From Caballeronia glathei (GTDB lineage Bacteria; Pseudomonadota; Gammaproteobacteria; Burkholderiales; Burkholderiaceae), in the NCBI RefSeq assembly GCF_000698595.1, contig NZ_JFHC01000073.1:1-38895 (forward strand): a DNA stretch of 38,895 nucleotides. Reading direction: 5' to 3'. Each line of letters starts with the position of its first letter. Within the stretch, counting starts at the first letter, position 1. Positions 32,405 to 38,895 of the stretch are shown in pieces. Below the pieces are notes generated by a model. The model saw only the letters and a program-made list of their open reading frames with translations, was not told the origin of the DNA and searched no databases. Made by a program: the position numbers and the translations under genes.

Positions 32405-33462
32405 GTTCTGTCTCCGATGCCGAGCACGCCGCGAAGCTGTTCGCGATTCGCGCCGCTGCCGGCGAAGTCGTCGAATGCGCGCGCCGCCACGCGGATGATG
32501 TGATCGCGGATAAAGACGGCGCCTTCGCGCGCGCCGTCTTCCGGGTGCTTCAGCGCGCACTCCCATTCGAGCACGGCCCAGCCCGCGAAATCGTATTGCG
32601 CCATCTTCGAGAAGATCGCCTTGAAGTCGATCTGCCCGTCGCCGAGCGAACGGAACCGGCCCGCGCGCTCGGCCCAGCCCGAATAGCCGCCGTACACGCC
32701 CTGCCGCCCATTCGGCCGGAACTCCGCATCCTTCACATGAAACGCCTTGATGCGGTCGTGATAGATGTCGATGAACTGCAGATAGTCGAGCTGCTGCAGC
32801 ACGAAATGGCTCGGGTCGAAGAGGATGTTGGCGCGTGGATGATTGCCCACCGCCGCGAGAAAGCGCTCGAACGTCACGCCGTCGTGCAGGTCCTCGCCCG
32901 GGTGCAGTTCATAGCAGACATCGACGCCCGCTTCGTCGAACGCGTCGAGAATCGGGCGCCAGCGCGCCGCGAGTTCGTCGAACGCCGCTTCGACGAGACC
33001 CGCCGGACGCTGCGGCCACGGATACACATACGGCCACGCGAGCGCCCCGGAAAACGACACGTGCGCCGAAAGCCCGAGCCGGCGCGACGCCGCCGCCGCG
33101 TGCTTCATCTGCGCGATCGCCCATTCGGTGCGCGCCGCCGGATTGCCGCGCACGTGCGGCGCGGCGAAGCCGTCGAAGAGCGTGTCGTAGGCAGGATGCA
33201 CCGCGACGAGCTGCCCCTGCAGATGCGTCGACAGCTCCGTGATGCACACACCCGCGTCGTCCACCACGCGGCGCAGGTCGTCGCAATACGCGTCGCTCGC
33301 CGCCGCCTTTTCGAGGTCGATCAGGCGCGGATCGGCGGGCACCTGGATGCCCTCGTAACCGAGCCCCTTCGCCCACGACGCGAGATGGGCGAGGTTGTCG
33401 AAGGGAAGCTCGTCGCCGAGAAACTGCGCGAGAAATATCGCCGGGCCTTTGATGGTTTTCAT
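32401..33462 (-). CDS. Sugar phosphate isomerase/epimerase family protein (TIM barrel)
   Basis: This is a 353-residue xylose-isomerase-like TIM barrel. Candidate metal-binding residues lie in VCYELHPGEDLHDG (Glu, His), NILFDPSHFVLQQLD (Asp, His), AFHVKDAEF and AVLEWECALK (Glu). It resembles the large isomerase/epimerase proteins found next to Gfo/Idh/MocA dehydrogenases. The name does not imply a phosphorylated substrate; partners of keto-sugar dehydrogenases in this family include inosose dehydratases and 3-keto-sugar isomerases or hydrolases. The start ATG 33462 lies 40 bases after the binding-protein gene and the stop overlaps the dehydrogenase start. Confidence 0.82.
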   Translation of the reverse strand: MKTIKGPAIFLAQFLGDELPFDNLAHLASWAKGLGYEGIQVPADPRLIDLEKAAASDAYCDDLRRVVDDAGVCITELSTHLQGQLVAVHPAYDTLFDGFAAPHVRGNPAARTEWAIAQMKHAAAASRRLGLSAHVSFSGALAWPYVYPWPQRPAGLVEAAFDELAARWRPILDAFDEAGVDVCYELHPGEDLHDGVTFERFLAAVGNHPRANILFDPSHFVLQQLDYLQFIDIYHDRIKAFHVKDAEFRPNGRQGVYGGYSGWAERAGRFRSLGDGQIDFKAIFSKMAQYDFAGWAVLEWECALKHPEDGAREGAVFIRDHIIRVAARAFDDFAGSGANREQLRGVLGIGDRT

Positions 33463-33502
33463 CTCGTTCGATCCATGTGCGCAAGCGTGGTCGAGGGCGG
33501 AC

Positions 33503-34465
33503 TCAGAACGGCGAGTTCGGATAGTAGAACTGCTTCGCGTTGTCCTTCGTGATCAGCACCGACGGGATGATCGTCGTCGGCGGCAGCTTCTCGCCCTTCA
33601 GGCGCGCATCGGCCGTCATCTTGATCGCGTCGTAGATGAATTTCGGCGAGTAGGAGACGTCGGCCTGCACGCGCGCGTCGCCGTCGATGATCCGCTTGAC
33701 CGCCTCCTTCGACCCCGCGCCGCCGAACACTTCCTTGATGTCCGTGCGCTTCGCCTGATCGATCGCCTTCAGCACGCCGACCATCATGTCGTCGTCGGCG
33801 GCCCAGACTGCATCGATGTGCTTGAAGCGCGTGAGGTAGTCCTGCATCACCTTGAACGCGTCGTCGCGGTTCCAGTTCGCGTACTTCGCATCGAGGATCT
33901 TGATGTCCGGATACTGCTTCATCACCGATTCGAACGCGGCCCAGCGCTCGTTGTCGAGCGTGGTCGGAATGCCGCGCAGCGCGACGATGTTCCCCTTGCC
34001 GCCCATCTGCTTCGCGAGGTACTCGGCGGGGAGCTTGCCGAACGCGGTGTTGTCGCCGGCGACATAGGCGTCCTGCGCGCTCGTGTCGGTGAGGCCGCGG
34101 TCCACCACCGTCACGTACACGCCCTTCTTCTTCACCTGTGCGACCGGCTGCGTGAGCGACGCCGATTCGAACGGGAAGATCACGAGCGCGTTGATCTTGT
34201 TGACGGTCACGAGGTCTTGCAACTGGTTGGCCTGCTCGGGCGCGCCGCTCGCCGTCTTCACGATGATCTTCAGGTCCGGATGCGCCTTCTCCAGCTCCTT
34301 CTTCGCTTCGTTGGCCCACCAGACGATGCCGCCCGTGAAGCCGTGCGTCGCGGTGGGAATCGACACGCCGAGTATGACCTTGTCGGCTGCGGACACGAAC
34401 GGACTCGCGGCGAGCGCGCAGGTCGCAAGCGTCAGGGCGCCAATCGCGCGAAGCACTTTTTTCAT
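33503..34465 (-). CDS. Sugar ABC transporter periplasmic binding protein (RbsB-like)
   Basis: This is a 320-residue type I periplasmic binding protein. The signal peptide is MKKVLRAIGALTLATCALAASP with cleavage near VSA-AD. Residues after it (KVILGVSIPTATHGFTGGIVWWANEA, NKINALVIFPFE, DAVWAADDDMMVGVLKAI) match the ribose/galactose-binding family. It should bind the substrate of the LacI operon. ATG 34465 was chosen because GGAGA precedes it and the signal peptide begins there. It follows the permease gene after 86 bases. Confidence 0.9.
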   Translation of the reverse strand: MKKVLRAIGALTLATCALAASPFVSAADKVILGVSIPTATHGFTGGIVWWANEAKKELEKAHPDLKIIVKTASGAPEQANQLQDLVTVNKINALVIFPFESASLTQPVAQVKKKGVYVTVVDRGLTDTSAQDAYVAGDNTAFGKLPAEYLAKQMGGKGNIVALRGIPTTLDNERWAAFESVMKQYPDIKILDAKYANWNRDDAFKVMQDYLTRFKHIDAVWAADDDMMVGVLKAIDQAKRTDIKEVFGGAGSKEAVKRIIDGDARVQADVSYSPKFIYDAIKMTADARLKGEKLPPTTIIPSVLITKDNAKQFYYPNSPF

Positions 34466-34551
34466 GGTGATGTCTCCAGTTTTCAGCACGCGTCGCGCGC
34501 CTGGTTATGAATTCACTGCGCAAAGGTCATGTTTCAGCCGCGCCTCACGTT

Positions 34552-35568
34552 TCAACGGCGGCCACGCTGCAGGAAAGCCACGAAGATGATCACGGCGCCC
34601 TGCACCGCCGCATTCAGATACACGCTGATGATGCTCGTCAGGTTCAGGATGTTGCTGATGACCGACAGCAGGATCGCGCCGATCACCGTACCGATCACGC
34701 GCCCCTCGCCGCCCCTGAGCGCCGTCCCGCCGACGACCACCGCCGCGATCGCCTCGAGCTCCCACAAGAGGCCGGTGGTCGGCGTGGCCGAGCCGAGGCG
34801 CGGCACGTACAGCACCGTCGCGACGCCCACGCACAGGCCGAGCAGCACGTAGGTGGCGATCTTCACGGCATCGACGCGGATCGCCGCGTAGCGCGCCACC
34901 TGCTCGTTCGAGCCGATCGCCTGCACGTGGCGCCCGAACACGGTGCGGTTCAGCACGAGCGCGCCGCCCGCCGCGACGACGAGAAACACCCAGATCGGCA
35001 CCGGCACGCCGAAGAGGCTCGCGTAATAGACGGGTCCGTAGAGATCGGCGAGCGAGTTGTCGAGCGTGAGCGCGCCGCCGTCGGCGAGCCACGTGAGCAG
35101 TGCGCGAAACATGCCGAGGGTGCCGAGCGTCACGATGAACGGCTCGATGCGTCCCTTCGTCACGAGAAGACCATGCGCGAAACCGAAAAGACCCCCTAAA
35201 ACAAGGGCTAGAACGATGCCGAGCATGACGATGGTGAGCGGCGCGAACGTGTGACCGCCCAGGCCGGCCTTCAGGCCGTTCATCATCCAGATCATGCTGC
35301 CCGCGATCAGCGCGGCCATCGAGCCGACCGACAGGTCGATGCCGCCCGAGATGATCACGAACGTCATGCCCACCGCGATGATGCCGATGAACGACGTGCG
35401 CGTGAGGACGTTCATCGCGTTGTCGAGCGTCGCGAAGTCGCCGTTGAGCAGCGTGCCGCCGATGCACAGCGCGACGAGTCCGAGCAACGGCCCGATGCCG
35501 TGCAGCCGCCGCGCGAATCCGCCGATGCGGCTGCTTGTTTCGACGCCTTCAGTGTGTGCCGGTCGCAT
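34552..35568 (-). CDS. Sugar ABC transporter permease (RbsC-like)
   Basis: This is a 338-residue inner-membrane permease of the monosaccharide (BPD_transp_2) family with about nine to ten helices. Signatures are TSFIGIIAVGMTFVIISGGIDLSVGSMAAL in the N-terminal half and AIAAVVVGGTALRGGEGRVIGTVIGA near the C-terminus, the contact region for the ATPase. Its start overlaps the end of the ATPase gene by 20 bases, showing coupled translation. Confidence 0.92.
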   Translation of the reverse strand: MRPAHTEGVETSSRIGGFARRLHGIGPLLGLVALCIGGTLLNGDFATLDNAMNVLTRTSFIGIIAVGMTFVIISGGIDLSVGSMAALIAGSMIWMMNGLKAGLGGHTFAPLTIVMLGIVLALVLGGLFGFAHGLLVTKGRIEPFIVTLGTLGMFRALLTWLADGGALTLDNSLADLYGPVYYASLFGVPVPIWVFLVVAAGGALVLNRTVFGRHVQAIGSNEQVARYAAIRVDAVKIATYVLLGLCVGVATVLYVPRLGSATPTTGLLWELEAIAAVVVGGTALRGGEGRVIGTVIGAILLSVISNILNLTSIISVYLNAAVQGAVIIFVAFLQRGRR

Positions 35569-37045
35569 GCGCGATCAACCTCTCTTCGGTCAGGTGTTCG
35601 ATGCCGAGCGTCGCGACGAGCTCGCCCCCGCGCATCACCGCGACGCGATGGCACAAGCCGATCAGCTCGATCAGTTCGGAGGAAATCACGATCACCGCCC
35701 GCCCCTGCGCGGCGAGCCGGTGAATCAGGAAATAGATGTCGCGTTTCGCGCCGACATCCACGCCGCGCGTCGGCTCGTCGAGCACGATCACGCGCGGGTC
35801 GGGGTGCAGGAACTTGGCGAGCGCGAGCTTCTGCTGGTTGCCGCCCGAGAGCATGCGCGCGCGGCTCGCGAGATTGCCGGTGCGGATCCCGAAGTCGGCG
35901 ACCGCCTTCTTCAGCGCCTCGCGTTCGGCGGTGCCGTCGACGAAAGGATGCGCGTAGCGTTCCAGCGTCATCAGCGTGAGGTTGTCCTTCAGCGCCATGT
36001 CGACGTGCAGGCCGCGGCCCTTGCGGTCTTCGCTCAGATACGTGATGCCGTGCGTCATCGCGTCGCGCGGATTGCGCGGCCGTCCCGCGCCGAGCGGCTG
36101 GCCGTCGAGCGCGATGCGGCCGGCGCTGCGCTTGCGCACGCCGATCAGCGATTCGAACAGCTCCGTGCGCCCCGCGCCGACCAGCCCGGCGAAGCCCAGC
36201 ACCTCGCCCGCGCGCACCGAGAAGCTCACGTTGTGCGCCCAGCCGGGCACCGATATGTTCTCGGCGGACAGCGCGACCGGCGCGCCGGCGGGCAGCGGCG
36301 GCTTCGCGGGAAACATGTCGGAGACTTCGCGGCCGACCATCAGGTTCGCCATCTGCTGGCGCGTGAGCTTCGCCGTCGGCGAGCGCGTGACGAAGCGGCC
36401 GTCGCGCATCACGATCACTTCGTCGGTCACGCGCTCGACTTCGTCGAGCTTGTGCGAAATGTAGACGATCGTCACGCCGTCTTCCTTCAGCCGCGCCATC
36501 AGCGCGAAGAGGCGCTGCGTTTCGGCGGGCGTGAGGGTCGCGGTCGGCTCGTCCATGATGAGCAGGCGCGCCTCGCGCAGCATCGCCTTCGCGATCTCCA
36601 CGAGCTGCTTTTCCGCGACGATCAGATCGCGCACCTTCGTGTCGGGATGCCTGTGCAGCCCGACATCGGCAAGACGCGTGCGCGCGGCGTCGCGCATCGC
36701 GGGCTCGTCGAGCAGCAGGCCGCGGCGCTTTTCGTGGCCGAGAAACATGTTCTGCACGATGCTCAGGTGATCCGCGAGGTTCAGTTCCTGGTGGATCAGC
36801 ACGATGCCCGCGCCCTCGGCGTCGCGCGAACTGGCGAACGCGACCGGCTGGCCGCCCACCGACACCGTGCCCGCGCTCGCGCGCTCGTAGCCGGCGAGGA
36901 TCTTCATGAGCGTCGACTTGCCCGCGCCGTTCTCGCCCAGGAGGCCGTAGATGCGCCCGGGCGCGAGATCGAAGCTCACACCGTGCAGCACGCGCACGGG
37001 GCCGAACTGCTTTTCGATCGCGTCGAAGCGCACCGACAGGCTCAT
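35549..37045 (-). CDS. Sugar ABC transporter ATPase (RbsA-like, two nucleotide-binding domains)
   Basis: This 498-residue protein has two fused ABC domains. The first has a full Walker A (GLLGENGAGKSTLMKILAGY) and Walker B (LLIMDEPTATLTPAE). The second has the degenerate Walker A usual for this family (GFAGLVGAGRTELFESLIG), the signature LSGGNQQKLALAKFL and Walker B VIVLDEPTRGVDVG. It energises uptake through the RbsC-like permease. It starts 2 bases from the LacI stop and is the second gene of the operon. Confidence 0.93.
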   Translation of the reverse strand: MSLSVRFDAIEKQFGPVRVLHGVSFDLAPGRIYGLLGENGAGKSTLMKILAGYERASAGTVSVGGQPVAFASSRDAEGAGIVLIHQELNLADHLSIVQNMFLGHEKRRGLLLDEPAMRDAARTRLADVGLHRHPDTKVRDLIVAEKQLVEIAKAMLREARLLIMDEPTATLTPAETQRLFALMARLKEDGVTIVYISHKLDEVERVTDEVIVMRDGRFVTRSPTAKLTRQQMANLMVGREVSDMFPAKPPLPAGAPVALSAENISVPGWAHNVSFSVRAGEVLGFAGLVGAGRTELFESLIGVRKRSAGRIALDGQPLGAGRPRNPRDAMTHGITYLSEDRKGRGLHVDMALKDNLTLMTLERYAHPFVDGTAEREALKKAVADFGIRTGNLASRARMLSGGNQQKLALAKFLHPDPRVIVLDEPTRGVDVGAKRDIYFLIHRLAAQGRAVIVISSELIELIGLCHRVAVMRGGELVATLGIEHLTEERLIAHATGTH

Positions 37046-37046
37046 C

Positions 37047-38066
37047 TCACGCGCTCCTTCGCAGGATAAGCTGATGCGGCAGAAGCACGCCCGCCACCTG
37101 CGCCTCCGGTTCGCGCAGGCGCTTGAGGAGCAGATGCGCGGCCGTTTCGCCGAGTTCCTGCATCGGCTGCGCGACGGTGGTGAGCGGCGGATCGATGTGC
37201 GCGGCCACGGCGATGTCGTCGAAGCCGACGACCGCCACGTCCTCCGGCACGCTCAGGGCCGCGCCGCGCAGGCCGTTGATCACGCCGATCGCCAGCGTGT
37301 CGGAGACGGCGAAAACGGCGGTCGGCCGGTCGGCGCCGAGCGCCGCCAGTTGCCGCGCAGCGGCTTCGCCCGCTGTGTAGTCGAGGCTGTCGAGTTCGAT
37401 CTGCCATGCCGGATGCGCCTCGATGCCGGCCGCGACAAGCGCGTCGCGGTAGCCCTCGAAGCGCTGCCGCCCGTACAGGTAGCCGTGGCCTGAATTGATG
37501 AGCGCGATCTTCCGGTGGCCCCGGCCGACGAGATAGCGCACCACGTCGCCGGCGGCCGCGTGGTTGTCGATGCCCACGTACGGCACGCCCGCCGCCGGGT
37601 CGAACTCGCAGCACGCGACCCAGGGCAGCGCCGACGCCTCCTCGGCCAGCGCCTTCTGCACGGCGGCGGGATCGAGGCAGATCGCGCCGTCGGCGCGGCG
37701 GCCGCGCAGCAGGTCGAAATAGCTGCGCTCGCGCAGCGGGTCGGCGCCGGTGTCGCACAGGAGCATGAAGTAGCCGTTCTGGCGCGCGACGCTGTCGATG
37801 CCGCGCACGATCGCGGCGTAGAAAGGGTTGCCGAAGTCGGGCACCATCGTGAGCAGCAGACGGCTTTCGGCGGTGCGCAGATTGCGCGCGAGTTCGTTGA
37901 TGCGGTAGCCGCTCACCGCGACGGCGGCGAGCACCTTTTCGCGCGTCGGCTGGCGCACGTTGGTGTGGCCGTTGAGCACGCGCGACACGGTCGCCACCGA
38001 GACGCCCGCCCTCGCAGCGACATCGGCAATCGAAACTTCCTCGCTCGGGCGAACGGTCTGGGGCAC
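37047..38066 (-). CDS. LacI-family transcriptional regulator of the sugar operon
   Basis: This is a 339-residue repressor. The N-terminal helix-turn-helix and hinge are VSIADVAARAGVSVATVSRVLNGHTNVRQPTREKVLAAV, followed by a periplasmic-binding-like effector domain with FGNPFYAAIVRGI and DVAVVGFDDIAVAAHIDPPLTTV. Translation starts at GTG 38066 (GAGGA just upstream); no in-frame ATG lies further upstream before the operator. It is the first gene of the operon and is followed after 2 bases by the ATPase gene. A perfect 18-base operator 27 bases before the start implies autoregulation of the whole operon by the transported sugar or its product. Confidence 0.92.
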   Translation of the reverse strand: MPQTVRPSEEVSIADVAARAGVSVATVSRVLNGHTNVRQPTREKVLAAVAVSGYRINELARNLRTAESRLLLTMVPDFGNPFYAAIVRGIDSVARQNGYFMLLCDTGADPLRERSYFDLLRGRRADGAICLDPAAVQKALAEEASALPWVACCEFDPAAGVPYVGIDNHAAAGDVVRYLVGRGHRKIALINSGHGYLYGRQRFEGYRDALVAAGIEAHPAWQIELDSLDYTAGEAAARQLAALGADRPTAVFAVSDTLAIGVINGLRGAALSVPEDVAVVGFDDIAVAAHIDPPLTTVAQPMQELGETAAHLLLKRLREPEAQVAGVLLPHQLILRRSA

Positions 38067-38092
38067 AGGTCCTCGCAGCCTTCGGTTGTGAA

Positions 38093-38137
38093 AATGTAAT
38101 GGATTACATTATTCGGTTTGCTGCACTGCGTTAGCAA
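38093..38137 (-). promoter_or_regulatory. LacI-type operator and promoter of the sugar operon
   Basis: AATGTAATGGATTACATT (38093-38110) has perfect 8-base arms around GG and matches the TGTAAT-N2-ATTACA form of LacI-family sites. On the minus strand TTGCTA (38132-38137) and AATAAT (38108-38113), 18 bases apart, form a promoter whose -10 box overlaps the operator edge. Confidence 0.8.
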
Positions 38138-38265
38138 TAGGAGCGGGATAGGGACAAACGCGGAGACGCATTTTGACGACGCATGTCGATTTCTCCGTGA
38201 GCCGGTCGTCGTATGGTACAGAGCGGCGCTTGCGCTCGTCACCCCCATTCGACAGGAGATTCCAA

Positions 38266-38682
38266 ATGCGATTCATGATGCTGATGATCCCCCACGGCTA
38301 CGAGAGCGCGGAGCCAGGCACGATGCCGGACGCCGGCGCCGTCGCGGCGATGATGCGATACAACGAGGAATTGCAGAAGGCAGGCGTGCTGCTGGCGCTC
38401 GACGGGCTGCATCCGCCGTCGATGGGCGCGCGCGTCTCGTTCGAAGGCGGCAAGCCCCGCGTGACGGACGGGCCGTTCGCCGAGGCGAAGGAAGTGCTCG
38501 GCGGGTACTGGATGATCCAGGTGAAGTCGCGCGAGGAAGCGATCGAGTGGGCGAAGCGCTGTCCGGCGTCGGGCAACGAGGTGATCGAGGTGCGTCAGGT
38601 GCAGGAATTCGCGGATTTTCCGCCGGACGTGCAGGACGCCGCCGCCGGCTTCGAGCAGATGCAGCAGGCGGCGAAAAAGTAA
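38266..38682 (+). CDS. YciI-family (DGPF domain) protein
   Basis: This is a 138-residue protein of the YCII/DGPF family. It opens with MRFMMLMIPHGYE and has the family signature VTDGPFAEAKEVLGGYWMIQVKSREEAIEWAKRCP, giving the family its name. The conserved Asp/His-type site suggests a small-molecule enzyme, but no reaction is established for this subgroup; in actinobacteria and proteobacteria the genes often accompany ECF sigma factors. ATG 38266 follows AGGAG with good spacing; the frame is open to 38173 without a site. It is divergent from the LacI operon and convergent with the thiolase gene. Confidence 0.88.
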   Translation: MRFMMLMIPHGYESAEPGTMPDAGAVAAMMRYNEELQKAGVLLALDGLHPPSMGARVSFEGGKPRVTDGPFAEAKEVLGGYWMIQVKSREEAIEWAKRCPASGNEVIEVRQVQEFADFPPDVQDAAAGFEQMQQAAKK

Positions 38683-38712
38683 GCGGCGCGGCCCGTTTCC
38701 GGGCCGCGCCGC
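38683..38712. terminator. Strong stem-loop between convergent yciI-like and thiolase genes
   Basis: A 13-bp perfect GC stem (GCGGCGCGGCCCG and its complement) with loop TTTC begins right after the stop. No T-tract follows, so termination may be inefficient or factor-assisted. Confidence 0.55.
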
Positions 38713-38751
38713 CTGTTCGCTTCGATGTGTTTCAGCCCGCTTCGGCCCTCG

Positions 38752-38895
38752 TCAGCTCACGCGCTCCAGCGCGAGCGCGATGCCCTGCCCCCCGCCGATG
38801 CAGAGCGTCACCATCGCGCGGCGCAGACCGTCGCGCTTCATCGCGTGGGCGAGGCGCGTCGTGAGCACCGCGCCCGTCGCGCCGATCGGATGGCC
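38752..38895 (-). CDS. Thiolase (acetyl-CoA acyltransferase), C-terminal fragment
   Basis: The window ends inside this gene, leaving the last 47 codons. They read GHPIGATGAVLTTRLAHAMK and then LCIGGGQGIALALERVS. The active-site histidine of thiolases is in GHPIG and the second catalytic cysteine in CIGGGQG. The full enzyme would be about 390-400 residues and either condense or cleave acyl-CoA; the GATGAVLTT form is common in 3-ketoacyl-CoA thiolases of fatty acid degradation. The part outside the window is needed to decide between these. Confidence 0.88.
   Translation of the reverse strand, partial: GHPIGATGAVLTTRLAHAMKRDGLRRAMVTLCIGGGQGIALALERVS

Overview
This 38.9 kb window is a GC-rich chromosomal segment. 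Codon use, gene families and operon types point to a beta-proteobacterium of the Burkholderiaceae, most likely Paraburkholderia/Caballeronia; this is an inference from protein recognition, not a database result. It carries about 33 protein genes, densely packed and often overlapping by ATGA. I see no rRNA, tRNA, insertion sequence, prophage or CRISPR array.

Layout. 1-7.5 kb: aconitase AcnA and its terminator, a convergent DUF2917 gene, an orphan MreB paralogue, a small exported protein, a long AT-richer intergenic region with a candidate promoter-terminator small RNA, and an oxalate/formate antiporter (OxlT) behind a leader with short ORFs. 7.7-11.7 kb: a MocR-type regulator convergent with a succinate-semialdehyde-type dehydrogenase, then a MarR regulator and a tautomerase whose upstream regions share the same dyad. 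11.7-16.4 kb: a minus-strand operon (cytochrome b561, molybdopterin oxidoreductase, DUF5666 protein) divergent from an OmpR/EnvZ-type two-component system, a layout like HprRS/MsrPQ of E. coli, followed by a 5'-truncated VOC (glyoxalase-fold) remnant. 16.4-19.3 kb: a two-gene operon of a DedA-rhodanese fusion and a cNMP-binding/thioredoxin-reductase-like flavoprotein lacking the redox CXXC.

19.5-26.3 kb: a complete C4-acid sugar (D-erythronate/L-threonate) catabolic operon: GntR regulator, LtnD, OtnK, OtnC, MFS transporter, OtnI, DenD. Both entry dehydrogenases feed one kinase, isomerase and decarboxylase. 26.4-31.2 kb: a thioredoxin, a two-gene chromate transporter (ChrA halves), a ketopantoate-reductase-family protein, a small GIY-YIG-like protein and 6-phosphogluconate dehydrogenase Gnd. 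31.3-38.1 kb: a LacI-controlled sugar operon (LacI, ABC ATPase, permease, binding protein, TIM-barrel isomerase/epimerase, Gfo/Idh/MocA oxidoreductase) of unknown substrate, with a perfect LacI-type operator next to its promoter. The window ends with a YciI-family gene and the C-terminus of a thiolase.

The region is mostly carbon-source and stress-response accessory metabolism. The points most worth a second look are the candidate sRNA and the oxlT leader ORFs, several perfect dyads (3360-3381, 10780/11250, 19417-19436, 38093-38110), a Glu-to-Lys change at the presumed catalytic position of the MreB paralogue, the CXXC-less reductase operon, and the uncharacterised LacI sugar operon. I did not find a clearly new defence or mobile system.
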